Shown here: positions 1 to 10,996 of the stretch, in pieces | Position numbering within the stretch: the stretch's first letter is position 1 | How the letters are laid out: every line of letters begins with the position of its first letter | Assembly (NCBI GenBank): GCA_030789695.1 | Contig: CM061140.1 | Span: forward strand, 169,408,319 to 169,472,318 | DNA length: 64,000 nucleotides | Direction: 5' to 3' | Source of the DNA: Scilla litardierei | Taxonomy: Eukaryota; Streptophyta; Magnoliopsida; Asparagales; Asparagaceae | The notes under the pieces: generated by a model | What the model saw: only the letters and a program-made list of their open reading frames with translations | What the model was told of the DNA's origin: nothing | Databases searched by the model: none | Made by a program: the position numbers and the translations under genes

Positions 1-1013
1 CCGCACGTCTGCCCTTCGATCCCCTCCGATCAGCCAGCCCTGACCCACCTGGCCTCACAGCCCTTCGTCGTATCCCTCCTCTCTCCAAACGCCAGTGCCC
101 ATCTCCTTCGACCCTCATCTCCGATGCAACAACGTCATGCTCTCCGACATCAAACTCCAACCCAAGCTCCCATTCTCGAGATCACATCGCCGTGGCCCAG
201 TCCCGGTGAGCACCACCGTCGACCTCAAAAACCCATCACTCCGAGCCTCCAACTCTCACACAGTCCTCTCTTCCCTCTTTCCTCCGCCCGAGCATTGCAC
301 CCCCGATCTTCATCTTCCAGCCTCGAATCCACGACAACCCCAGGCCGCTGCCGCTCTGCCCTATTTTTTGACAGCCGCACATCACTCCAACGGACCCAGT
401 CGCCACCTCGCCTCCCACAACACCGCGACAGCTCCCCGCGTCACTTGCCCTGTCCCCGACTCCCCCTACTCCACAAAACAGAGGAACCCTATGCCTCAAA
501 CCACGCCGGCCACCTCTTCAACCCGCCGCCCTCTCCAAGCCTCCTCCCCGTCGAACTCGTTGTACAACTCTGTCTCCCTCTATCTCCGATTCAAAACCCA
601 GACCGAAACCCATCAAATTCCTTCCTCCACTGCCCCTCACCCACGTTCTCTAACGTCCCCCCCTGACTTCCGCCGGCAACCACCCCTGTAGATCTTCTAT
701 CCTTCCCTTCCCTCAAACCAAGACCAGCTCCTCCCCCATACCCCACGATGCCGCCCAGCCCTAGCTACCGCAGCCCGCCGTCCCAGGCTGGCCGCACACA
801 CGCTGGCTGTCGCTGTCGTCCCCTGCAGCTGCCCAGTCGCCCGCCGCCCGCCTTCAGATCCCCGTCGCAACCCTGTGTCGCCGCGCCGCTGCCCCTTGCC
901 GCCTCTTCGATCAGCTCCCCTTTCGAGATGCCTGCAACAAAAGAAAAGAAATGAAATAGAAGTGTCAGATGATAGAAGTGAGGCACGTGCTTTTAAATTA
1001 TTTTTTATATGTT
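1..1013 (+). mobile_element. LTR X, left part (leader-like C-rich segment of a Gypsy-type LTR)
   Basis: The first 930 bases are strongly C-rich and then turn AT-rich. Several short open frames exist, but they are low-complexity Pro/Ser/Arg strings with no domain. When the SINE and G1 insertions are removed, this sequence continues directly into 19206-20953, which ends like a plant Gypsy LTR. The order C-rich leader, AT-rich stretch, LTR end mirrors the LTRs of the array at 30396-49484. I infer that it is the transcribed leader part of an LTR whose start lies left of the window. Confidence 0.5.
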
Positions 1014-1023
1014 ATAAAGTTAG
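1014..1023. repeat. Target-site duplication of the SINE, left copy
   Basis: ATAAAGTTAG is found here and again at 19196-19205. The two copies bracket the split SINE exactly, next to its poly-A (plus-strand T) tail on this side and its tRNA-like head on the other. Confidence 0.8.
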
Positions 1024-1240
1024 TTTTTTTTTTGACAACCCAGAAAAATCCACAACCCCCTCCCCCGCCTTTGACTTTTTTAGGAGGGTAAGGCGAGAGC
1101 CCGGCCGAGACTATGCAAACTGGGGGGAAACCGCCGTGCCCCCAACAGCCCCCGGGTAAGTCCGCGAGGGGAGATGTAGCCCCAGGGTAAATAATTCCAC
1201 AACAAATTCCACAATAATTACCAAGTCACGGTGGCCATAG
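1024..1240 (-). mobile_element. SINE, 3' body and poly-A tail (split by G1)
   Basis: Read on the minus strand, this is the body of a tRNA-derived SINE and ends in a run of ten A (plus-strand T at 1024-1033). Its tRNA-like head is at 19124-19195, on the far side of the G1 insertion. Rejoined, the element is about 284 bp and is flanked by the 10-bp duplication ATAAAGTTAG. The last five bases (1236-1240, CATAG) are also the target duplication of G1. Confidence 0.75.
1236..1240. repeat. TSD of G1, left copy (CATAG)
   Basis: CATAG lies immediately before the first base of the left G1 LTR and is repeated immediately after the last base of the right LTR (19124-19128). Confidence 0.9.
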
Positions 1241-1900
1241 TGTCACGCCCCGCTTCCCAAAAATGTGGAGGCGAGACGTGAGAAGGTCCGCACAAACTTG
1301 AAGCTGTGAAGCTCCAAGTCTGATAAGCGTATAAAAACACTTATTATGACAAGTCCTTACAAAGCGAAACGAAACAACAATAATAATAAGGAGAAATGAG
1401 ACGACATTTTATTGAATCTCCAAATGTCCATAAACAAATTACAATATCACAGAAAAGCCACCAGGCTAAATGAAAAAGGGTCTAAGGCCCAAACATGGCC
1501 AACAAAGTATAACATACATACAAGGGTGCCACGCACCAAACTAACAGTAAACCTAAACAAAGAAGTGAACAAGAGCGGTCTTCAAGACAGGCCCCTGGTG
1601 TCCACTCACCACCACAGCAAACATCAGCATCAACAACACCATATCCCCTGCAACAAAGCTCTGGCTCTGGGTCTAACATGTGACACCCAAAAGAGAGAGG
1701 GGCACATGTCAACAAGTCTGGAAAGACTTGTGCAAGGAAACTGAAAAGAAGGTAAACTAGCAACCTAGCACTTATAATATTAAGCAATGATATGACAGTT
1801 TAGTTTGATGCAGCAGTTTAAAAGAGAGACAAGCACGCACGATGTAGCGAAAGCTACCAATTCACTAATCACTAATCACTTATCACTGTTTATCACTTAG

Positions 1901-2120
1901 TGCATAGAGAGTCCACCTGCTGGCCAGCTCGTGGCTCAGGCCGCTTATCTCTTATCACTATTTATCACTTAGTGCATAGAGAGTCCACCTGCTGGCCAGC
2001 TCGTGGCTCAGGCCGCTTATCTCTTATCACTATTTATCACTTGTGCACTAGAGAGTCCACCTGCTGGCCGGAGTGGCGGATCAGGCCAACTCGGGGCTCA
2101 GTCCGCTTATCTCTTACCCC
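1901..2120. repeat. 72-bp tandem repeat in G1 LTR
   Basis: Units beginning TGCATAGAGAGTCCACCTGC start at 1901 and 1973, with a more diverged third at about 2044 (TGCACTAGAGAGTCC). The same array is present in the other LTR at 17277-17500, so it predates the insertion. Confidence 0.85.
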
Positions 2121-3011
2121 ACCCATATGTGTCGAGCGTTGGGGTTTCCAACTACAGGGCTCGCTTCTGGAACACGAGCCAGGAATATAATATTGTAGCG
2201 TGTGCTACGCAATCACGATGAATAATCACTATGCAATGACATGGACAGATATTTGCATACCGTTAATTTAAGTTAAACGTGACAGGCAAAATGCAATGAC
2301 ATGAACAGATATTCGCGTACCGTTTATCTAAATTAAACATGGCAGTTAAAATGCAATAGCAGTTAAGGATGCATGGATGACATGAACAGTTAATACGCGT
2401 ACCATTAAGGGAAAGTAAACGTGTCATACAAGCATGATGAGGGTGACGTACCAAGCTTCGTTGTCAAGCTAGGTCAATGGCGTCTAGACGGCTATCCTTT
2501 CACCGTCTAGTCTCTTTTACGCTAAAGCAAGAAAATGGCCTAAGACATGGCCCAAATCAAGACATGCAAGTTTCATTTGCCTAGCACCGAGGAAGACGAT
2601 CGCGAAGGTTCGTCCCACAAGCGCTAATCTACGGGGAAGGGAATTGCTGTCATGTAGAAACAATCGTCAAACAACATCCATTATTATTAGGGTTTCACAA
2701 ATATCAAGTGTGGGTTATGAGATTATTAAAGGAAGAATACTACCCGTGAAGAAGCGGAGGGACGATGCCGAGCAACCACGGCAACGGAAGAACGATCCGG
2801 CTCAGATCTGGAAACGAATGGAGAAGTTTGGAGAACTAGGGTTTTGGGGGATTTTGGGGATGATGAGAGGTAGAATGTGTTGAGGGATGGTTTGGATGAT
2901 GGATTTTGGGCTTGGGATGAAGGAATAAGGGTTTGAGGTAGAAGGGGGCTCAATGGGGGAGAAACTAGGGTTTTGGATCGAGTGGAGGAAGAAGAAAACG
3001 TTTGGGAGGGG

Positions 3012-3053
3012 TATAAATAGGATGGGCTGGCAGCTGCCCAGAAATTAGGGTTT
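3012..3053 (-). promoter_or_regulatory. Candidate promoter core of G1 LTR: telo-box and TATA
   Basis: On the minus strand AAACCCTAA (telo-box, plus 3045-3053) is followed about 30 bp later by TATTTATA (plus 3012-3019) and then C/T-rich leader sequence. This lies about 735 bp from the LTR start, close to the TATA distance in the array LTRs (about 700 bp). The right LTR has the same pair at 18388-18395 and 18421-18429. The assignment is inference from position and consensus. Confidence 0.5.
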
Positions 3054-3062
3054 TATCACAGA

Positions 3063-3480
3063 TTAGTCGGTCAAAGAGCAACCACTGACCGACTAGTTTG
3101 GGAACTAGTCGGTCGGTTGACCAACGCAGACCGACTAAGTGTAAACAGTAACTTCTGAACGAAAATAGGATTTAGATTTAGTCGGTCAAAGAACAACTGC
3201 TGACCGACTAGTTTCTCATCTAGTCGGTCGACGAACGTTCTTAGACCGACTAAGAATGAATAGTACTCGACTGCACAGAAGAACTAAGAATTAGTCGGTC
3301 TGAGTACAAAACTTAACCGACTAGTTTAACAACTAGTCGGTCGAAAGATGAACTTAGACCGACTAAACAGAAACAGTAACTTAAGTAAAATTAATCCAAG
3401 GAACTAGTCGGTTTGAGTAGAGTTGCCGACCGACTAGATCTCAATCTAGTCGGTTGGTTCCCCTTCTCGAACCAACTAAG
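3063..3480. repeat. Array of four nested-palindrome units (TTAGTCGGTC / GACCGACTAG)
   Basis: Four units of roughly 75 bp at about 115-bp spacing (starts 3063, 3177, 3291, 3403). Each reads TTAGTCGGTC, spacer, GACCGACTAG, short loop, CTAGTCGGTC, spacer, GACCGACTAA, so each makes two hairpins and is also one larger palindrome. The fourth unit is the most degenerate. The right LTR carries it at 18439-18856. On the element's own strand it lies directly upstream of the telo-box and TATA. Confidence 0.92.
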
Positions 3481-3747
3481 ATGCACTAAAAGTGCCGATT
3501 CGAATCGCAGAGCTTCAGGAAAATTCCTATGGCTTTTAAGATCACTCTAACTCTAAGATATGAGCGATTTGAAGCTCGTCACGAATGACTTACTCCGAAA
3601 TCGACGATCGAAGGAAGAAGCTAGAAAATCACGATGAAACGATCGAAAGTGAAAGCTATGGCGACGAAAACCACACATCCAAGGAGAAAATCCACCAAGC
3701 TTATATTTTAATATAGATAATCTAATTACACGAAACCAGTCGTTACA

Positions 3748-3790
3748 TCCTACCCACCTTAGAATAAAGTCCGTCCTCGGACTTTCTAAC
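3748..3790 (-). other. G1 3' junction: GGACGG motif and polypurine tract
   Basis: On the minus strand the sequence reads GTCCGAGGACGGAC, then AAGGTGGGTAGGA, then the LTR start TGTAACG. The same arrangement precedes each internal LTR of the array at 35715-46355. It is the usual 3' end of plant Tekay/Del Gypsy elements and fixes the orientation of G1. Confidence 0.75.
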
Positions 3791-4585
3791 ATATCTAGTC
3801 GCCCTAGTAACTACCCTCAATCAATATCACATCAAAATTTCAACCAAGTACATTCATTTCAAGTGCTTATATATACATGCACTAGAAATCAAATATTACT
3901 ACCATTACACACATATTTTCACGCACATAGTACACTCATACTTATTATAGTCAATCAATTTCATACACGTATTTCAATCACATATATATAGTCAATATAT
4001 TTATACAACAATAACACTTATTACTTACTGTAAGAAAATAACCAAGCCTCTCTTATTCGAAAATAATTTCACATTTATTTAGTCATTCGAATACATACAA
4101 TTATTTCACCATATTTTCACCTCACATATAGTCCTATAGTTATATAGTGGCATAGCCACCCACAATCGTGTGCGTAACACAACCAAGTACAAACAACTCA
4201 AACACTATACATACATCATCCATCACTATTCACCACCAAATACAATCATACCAAAGTACATAGAGTATACCCACTCAAGCTTGAGTGAGACTCAAATCAT
4301 AGCAGGACATTTATATGCGTAACACAGCATCCATACACATACCAATATCACTCCAAGGCATACACATCCACGTATCACATATTTTCACACCATATCCATC
4401 CATTTATAATTACCATATCAACACATCAACTACATACAAGTTTAAGAGATGCAATAGTCGGGTATACCTCCTGATATACACGCATACGACATCTCATAAA
4501 ACAAGTAGTACCAATCAAAATTATCATTCTATTATCATAGGTATATCACATCATACTCAAGCAGAAAATTTACCTACACACAACA
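3791..4585 (-). mobile_element. G1 internal region, 3' part, non-coding
   Basis: AT-rich sequence with many ACACAT/CATCAC-type words and no long open frame on either strand. It continues at 13480 after the C1 insertion. I see no protein homology. Bases 4581-4585 (CAACA) are the target duplication of C1. Confidence 0.7.
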
Positions 4586-7114
4586 TGTTGGGGAATTGGC
4601 GGTCCCTTAGGGCACAAAAACTCTAGTCCCGTCCTAAGTCGGACGGAACATAGACACAAAAATCATTTACAGCGGAAGAAAAACTATGTTAACTAATTAA
4701 CATGCAGTTAAAAACAATTTTTTTAACTTAGCCCTAAGGTCCAAGACCCTATGCCAAGATCTATGCCGACTTGGGATGGATCTGACCATCCCAAGAAGGA
4801 TCTAGCCTACTGCGATTAAACTAAACTAATGCTAATAAAATACTTTAACCACATTCCCGGAACCTCAGCCCTGGAGCAGGCGAGATGTTCCACGCCGTCT
4901 TCCGAGCTGCTCCCGTCCCACGCCGAGCCGCTCCTTGAACCGCTCCCCGAACCGCTCCTCGAACCTCTCCGCATCCCGAGGCGATCAATCCCGTGCCGCC
5001 GAGCCAACCACGCGCCGAAGAAAGTTTCACGCGAGTGAAACCTCCGCCTAGATTTCGGATCCAGAATCCGAACTCCTTTGTGGCTTTGCTAGAGCCCGCA
5101 GGAGTAAGGCAGAAATTTAGGGAGAAGAGAAATATTAATTTAAGCCTAGATCCGAGCGTGCTTCAACATTTACGAGAGCCGCTCAGATCTAGAGCTTGGG
5201 ACGAGTTTTGAGGAAGGGGGGAGACCCCTATTTATATAGGCGGCGGACTCTCCCCTTTTCTCAAAATCCGATGTGGGACTAAACAATGAGTTAATTAAAA
5301 TCAAGTTAGTTTGCACTTCACAAAGTGCAAACTTTCGTGAATTTTAACTCACTCACCGTTGAGCTTCAGGATTGATACAACCTATCAATACGACGAGCGT
5401 TCAACGGTGAACGCATAGGAAAAAACCGTTCGTCAATCGGAGTTCGTTTGACCCTCCAATTGATCGTCCAAAGATCAGCCCAAAGCCACCCAAAACACAA
5501 AACTGCAGCCGTCAAGGAATTCTGCCTAGGGTTCGCAACCCTAGGCGTGTGGGGCCCACCAGTGGGCCCCACTGACTTGACCTGCACACGCAGACCGAGC
5601 CAGGCGCGTGCAGCGCATGCGCCCCGAGGCGCGTGCGACGCACGCGCCCAGCTGGCGCGGGCGCCCGCGCCTGGCGGGCGCCCGCGTCAGCGGGGGGGCC
5701 CGCTGACGCGGGCGTCAGCCTGCGTCAGCAGGCTGACGCACGTGTCAGCGGGCCCCCCTCTTTTTCTTGGGCCTGGGTTTATTTAATCAGCCCATTTGGG
5801 CTGATGGGCTTTGGGGTTTACACTGTTTTGGCCATAACTATTATGTTTGGCGTCCGATTTGGACGCCGTTCGAACCTGGGTCTAGACCGGGACATTCCCG
5901 TCTTACCCGTGAACTTTTCCTTGCGTTTATATTATTAAATATTGTATTAAACAATTTAATACATATTTAATCGCTTTTGCATCAAATGCAAAATAGTCCC
6001 TATCTAAGCTTAAATTATCATATTGCATCAAATGCAATTATTTCATCCCTTGCATCAAAAATGCAAAATATTCTCCCTAACTAATTTCTACCTATTACTA
6101 GACGAAGCGTTGCACTCTGTGTGAGACCCTACAGCCTGACCCTTACAACAGGTTGGGCTCGAAGCCCTATACGGCAGTGACCACGAGCAGTGGTTGCCGT
6201 CCCTGCTTCAGGAATCATCATTATGTGGTTAACTCATTGACATGAGTATTGTCGGGACCACCCTGACTGTTTCCGTGATGAATTCCGTAGTTATAGTCTT
6301 TTCGTCTTAACTATGTCGTGTAGATCAAGTCTAGGGTACGATCAAAACTGTCAACCCCAATAACTTGACTCCGGTTAGTTTCGATCAATCTTTAGTCAAT
6401 AAATGTTGGACTTCTTCCAACATACTCTGCGCAGAGTTTTTACTAAAGACCGAACTAACTCTACGACACTAACTCCCATTGACCGGGAGAGACGAATCCT
6501 CTCTTGGTCATTACTCGCCTCGTACGTTTCAAGTGACACCCAATCAAAAGACCTTTCGACAGGCCTTGCCTCGAAGCTAGGTCAGTTGATCTAAGTGGCA
6601 CCGTTCACGCACATGTCCGTCAAAATGACCTCAAGTCAAAAGACCAACTATCCTATCATCACTCAGAGTTATCACTGACAGATTGGTCAATATAACCATA
6701 TGATAACTCTAGTGGATCGTTCAGTGAACTCATTCTAATGAGCACCTGTGTCTCGTCTTCGACTTCGCCAAGTCAAGCGATCATGAGATCATCGCCACCG
6801 CTAAACGGTGAAGACTAAGACACAATGGTCTATCCGATGTTTCTTTATCCTTGTCTCGAAACATCTACGACCATGAACCATTTTAGACTTATGCTACAGA
6901 CGGTCAAACGTTTCTCCATGATCGAGATACTCATCTCGATACCCGTTTGACCTTGCATAAAGTCTCAGGACTTTACCTAAGTTGATATCTAATGTTGACT
7001 ACATTACAATATGACTTAGATAAATTATTACCAAACAGCTTACTGTTATTTCGAACAAGATGTTTGTGCTATTCACACAGGAATAAATGGCCTCGAGGGC
7101 ATCATATTCCTACA
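4586..7114 (-). repeat. C1 3' LTR (left copy)
   Basis: 2529 bp, nearly identical to 10997-13474. It carries about 51 bp of GC-rich palindromic sequence near 5690-5755 that the other copy lacks. A TATA-like CTATATAAATAGGGG lies on the minus strand at about 5226-5240. Open frames of 60-110 codons inside it recur in both LTRs and have no recognisable domain. Confidence 0.92.
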
Positions 7115-7162
7115 TCTCCCACTTGCACTCAGGCCCATTTATCTCGATATCTAATATCGTTT

Positions 7163-7222
7163 TTACACATAAGTTTTCTCGACTTCATGTGATAGAGCCT
7201 TCGTGAGTGGATCTGCTAAAAC
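7163..7222 (-). pseudogene. Remnant of Copia Pol C-terminus
   Basis: Minus-strand codons read LADPLTKALSHEVEKTYV and then TAA. The (A)DPLTK motif is the usual last conserved block of plant Copia polyproteins, after RNase H. Its position about 50 bp before the polypurine tract and 3' LTR is exactly where it should be. Upstream in the same frame a stop appears quickly, so only this tail survives. Confidence 0.7.
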
Positions 7223-8868
7223 CGTCTACTCTATAGACTTAAGGGGTTTTTATGTTTGTGTTAGACCAACCATTTGAATCTCATTCAAATAATTCATTTG
7301 GTCTATCGGAATCTATAATATTTTATTTCCCTGGATCTTATCCAGTTCATCGTACCTTACGATAATGATTTTAAATTAGTTAATGGTCATTTTAAATGGC
7401 TCATAACTATTCTTGATAAAGTATCAAACCTTTTGATTACTTTGTCAAAATGTATGTTCCATCTCTTTGATGTCTCGCATGTAATTTACACGCTCCCACT
7501 GACCTTGAAAACTATCTGGCTAATTCATATAAGTTGGTTCGTTTAAATCATATTTAGAAAACGAACTTATAAATGAATGCGCAAATTTTCATGGTCAACT
7601 TAAGCGTTTTACATCGGCTTTGGTCCGAGTAGATCTGTACACATCTGTTGGCGAAACCGGTTTCATCATAATCCGTTTTAAAGAAATTAGGATGAAAACC
7701 GTTCCCGTCCAACATTATTGTACTTCACTATTTTCTTTTCTGCACCAATCTTTCAACTTAAAGATTTACTTGCAGAAAGTGAGGAAACATTTTCCTTGGG
7801 CACATAAACTAAATTCTCAAATTTATTTACGCACACGGACCTGCATCAAGTTTTAAATCGGAGTTACTACTCCGAATTTCATCCTAGAAGTTGACTAAGT
7901 CATCATCAGTTATGATGTCTAAGTCTCACGAGATTCGAGTAATAATACAACTTCCTTACGATTGATTTATTGAATATATTATTGATAATGTTCTCATAGA
8001 ACTTTATCAAAACCTAGGCATTACTATCTGGGACTTAACCCAGAGGGAGGACTTAACTCAGAGTCACTTACAATGGATCACACTAAATCTAATTAAGTGT
8101 GATTCATACCTTTTAACACACCGATGTGTTAACAGACTTGATCTGAGAGAAAATCACATTTTCTTTTAATTACACAAGATTTTATTTAGCTAAGTATTTG
8201 ACCATTCGATCTAATCGAATCAGTTTAAATACTTTAGTCATTTCGTTCTTTATTTTATCAGACTTGTGTTTCATCAAGAACACGTGTCTTAATAAAATAT
8301 ACGAATAACTTATTTTGGTTAATCTAGACTCGGGTACATCAGTATGTACTAGACTGAGTTCGACAACTCATTCTCCCATTGTCTTACAGATGGGTTTCGG
8401 CCATTGTGTCTAAGAGGCTAAGACTCACAAGTGTCCGTAGACTTCATAATACGAGAGGTCAGACCCCTCTTTATGTGACTTGTGAAGCTTAATCTCTTGA
8501 TACGGCCTAGTCTAATTTTACCATATAAGTTTGCTACTATCTTGTGTATTTATATATATTAACATTTAATATATATATGTAGTTATTACAAATTACTTAA
8601 CACAAAACATTGCTTCAGAAGCAAGGTGACGACATTCGTAAAAAATGTGTTAGACGTTTTTGTATAACAACTTATTCTGAAATGTGACATCAAAATATGT
8701 CACGTTTTCATTTCCTCCTACTTATGCCTCTACTAATGATAAATTAAACTAACTTTCTCAATTGACTTTCCGAAGTGCCTTCTTCCTTTTCTAAATCACA
8801 TTTAGATATCAACATAAATAAATAGCTATGCAAGCAACGTATGTATCCAAACGCTTGAGCTTTGCAAT

Positions 8869-9763
8869 ATTGAGTGTAGCTCAAGAAGTTGCTTGTCTCA
8901 AGATCCGGTTGGGATACATAGTCTTGCACCGCTCATGCACTCGTATTCGACTCAAACGGTTTAATCGAATTCTCGAACTTTGCGGATCAAAATTGTTTGT
9001 CCATACAACCTTGAGGGTAGCTCGACAAGTTGTAGGGAGAAACATACTTTGAATGTCCTATATGTTCAAGCCGCCTCATATAAAGACGAGTGACATGTAG
9101 CTTTAATTTATTTATTGGACCCAGAACTTAATGAAATCATATTTCTTAAGTCTGTTCTTTAGAAGGTCATTTAATGTCAACGAGAATGTAGTTTTAATTA
9201 TATCAATTAGAATTTAACTTGATATTCAATTAATCAACTTTTTGACCAATTAACTTATTAAAATATTTAATTCCTACGGTAAACATAGTCTTGCCCTAGT
9301 TTTAGCATATGTTCAATATTAAATATAGGTAGATTGGCTTTTATCTATCTATATCCTCCCACTATTTTTACGAACGTTTTAAAGCTTAATAACGAACGAT
9401 TTAATCGAATTAAAAAATTAATGGGTAAGAGTTCCAATCACCTTGAGTCTAAACAACCTTGAGTGTAGCTCAACAAGTTGATTGACTCTGCGATCGGAAG
9501 ATGACTCTTCATCGATCATATCGGATATGACTCTCTTAATCGGTTTTTGCCCCTAGCCATTCGTGATCATGAGTGTGCTCATCCAAATCACAATGTCTAG
9601 TCTAGTCGGACCCTTGTTTTCGTGTCTAGCCTGACTTGCCCCTCAGCTCGGTGTATGCACGACACGTTGGTTAGGGTCAGGTCTTAGACTACATCTTATG
9701 TATTTAAGAAGTTGGTTTCTACAAGGTTGCCATGTCACAGCTTGAGTGTATCTCAACAACTGT
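8869..9763. repeat. Four dispersed copies of a 23-bp motif in C1
   Basis: CTTGAGTGTAGCTCAACAAG-like words occur at about 8869, 9010, 9458 and 9741. Each contains the internal palindrome TTGAG...CTCAA. The spacing is uneven (about 140, 450 and 280 bp), so this is either a very decayed tandem repeat or a functional motif. Confidence 0.65.
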
Positions 9764-10982
9764 AACACGGGCCATATAGTTGCTAACCCCTAAAACAAGG
9801 AGGGCTACGGCTAATCTTGAAAAAGATCATTAACGTATTTGACTTAGATATAGTCCAGGGTGTCATACAATCATGATTCGCGACATTGCGGTCCAGCGGA
9901 ACTCAGCCAGGGAATTGACTAAGCCAGGATCACTACCCCTTGGACTAACAAGGGTTGACCCAGAACTCTTAGCCAAGCACATTGACTGGATCATGATCCA
10001 TTGAATGAAGCTTGTCATTTTTGTATGTATGCCATAGACTAAACAGCTTTTATTAACAACTAATTAATCCTATCAACTAGTTGAATCCTTAAATTCAAAA
10101 TTTTAGGATTTGTTTAATAACTTTTATTAAGTCCTTATCAACTATAAGGTCCACGTGCTACCCTAATCGTTATTAGGATTTTAATAAATTTTATTAACAA
10201 CGCTAGAAGCGAAGTCCTTTAATGAAAATTAATTATAACAATTAGAATTGAAAATTCATTTAAAGGACTACCCTAATCAGGAATTAGGTCTTAATATTGT
10301 TGTTAATGATTTATTAAAACATATCATGTCATTAAAATTCAAGTAATAAATTTTAATCATTTTTAATGGCTAACCTAAAGGGTTGTCTTGTGTTATCAAA
10401 TAAGGGACAAGATTAACAAGCCATTAAAATAAAGCTACACTAATTTTATCAACATAAAATGAAAGTGTATATCTATTTAACAATTAAATAAACTAAGTTT
10501 ATCGCATAAACAATTTTTAAACTTTTAAAATCAGTTTTAAAAAATATCTTATAAATTTAAAACATTACTTTTTAAAAATTTTCCATGTTCAAAAATTTAT
10601 CATATACAATTTTTAAACATCTAAAACATTTTAAACTTATCGCATAAATTTAAAGCCTTAAAATCAATTTTAAAATTTATCACATAAATTTAAAAACACC
10701 ATTTTAAAATTTCCATGCTTAAAAAATTTATCATATAAAAAATTTTAGGCATACAAAATAAATTTAAACTTTTAAATATTTAAAATTAGTTTTAAAATTA
10801 TCACATAAATTTTAAAACGTCATTTTAAAAATTTTCATGTTCAAAAAATTTTATCACATAGAATTTTGAACTTCAAAAAACATTTTTAAAATTATCTAAT
10901 AACTTTTTAAAATTTAAAAGTATTTAAAAAGCATTAAGAAGTTTAATGAAATCACAGTACCTAGATCGGCTACGCAAACCTA

Positions 10983-10995
10983 GGCTCCGATACCA
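10983..10995 (-). other. Primer-binding site of C1 (initiator tRNA-Met type)
   Basis: On the minus strand TGGTATCGGAGCC starts one base after the LTR. It differs at one base from the standard plant TGGTATCAGAGCC that pairs with the 3' end of initiator tRNA-Met. It fixes the element on the minus strand. Confidence 0.8.
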
Positions 10996-10996
10996 C

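Larger units (their letters stand above)
1241..3747 (-). repeat. G1 3' LTR (left copy)
   Basis: On the minus strand it begins TGTAACGACTGG at 3747 and ends GGGGCGTGACA at 1241. It matches 16615-19123 along its whole length with scattered substitutions. It carries a palindromic array (3063-3480), a telo-box, a TATA-like box and a 72-bp tandem repeat (1901-2120). Confidence 0.92.
7115..10996 (-). mobile_element. C1 internal region, essentially non-coding
   Basis: 3.9 kb without a long open frame. On the minus strand it runs from the primer-binding site at 10995 through a very AT-rich stretch of degenerate short repeats (about 10440-10930), then a moderately complex region with four copies of a 23-bp motif (8869-9763), to a short Pol C-terminal remnant and polypurine tract at 7115-7222. 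Otherwise I see nothing resembling gag, integrase or RT. Confidence 0.75.

Noticed and set aside
95..691. Overlapping frames of 180-198 codons in the C-rich left edge
   Set aside because: Pro/Ser/Arg low-complexity in several frames at once, no domain; explained by base composition of an LTR leader.
3063..3480. CRISPR-like array
   Set aside because: Regular spacing, but units are palindromic and spacers are related; the genome is a plant and the array sits in an LTR.
1241..3747. Plus-strand orientation for G1, suggested by TATAAATAG at 3012
   Set aside because: The box is also TATTTATA on the minus strand; primer site, polypurine tract and GGACGG motif all place the element on the minus strand.
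5448..5938. Frames of 67-112 codons in C1 LTRs
   Set aside because: Lie over the GC-rich palindromic leader and recur only with the LTR; no domain.
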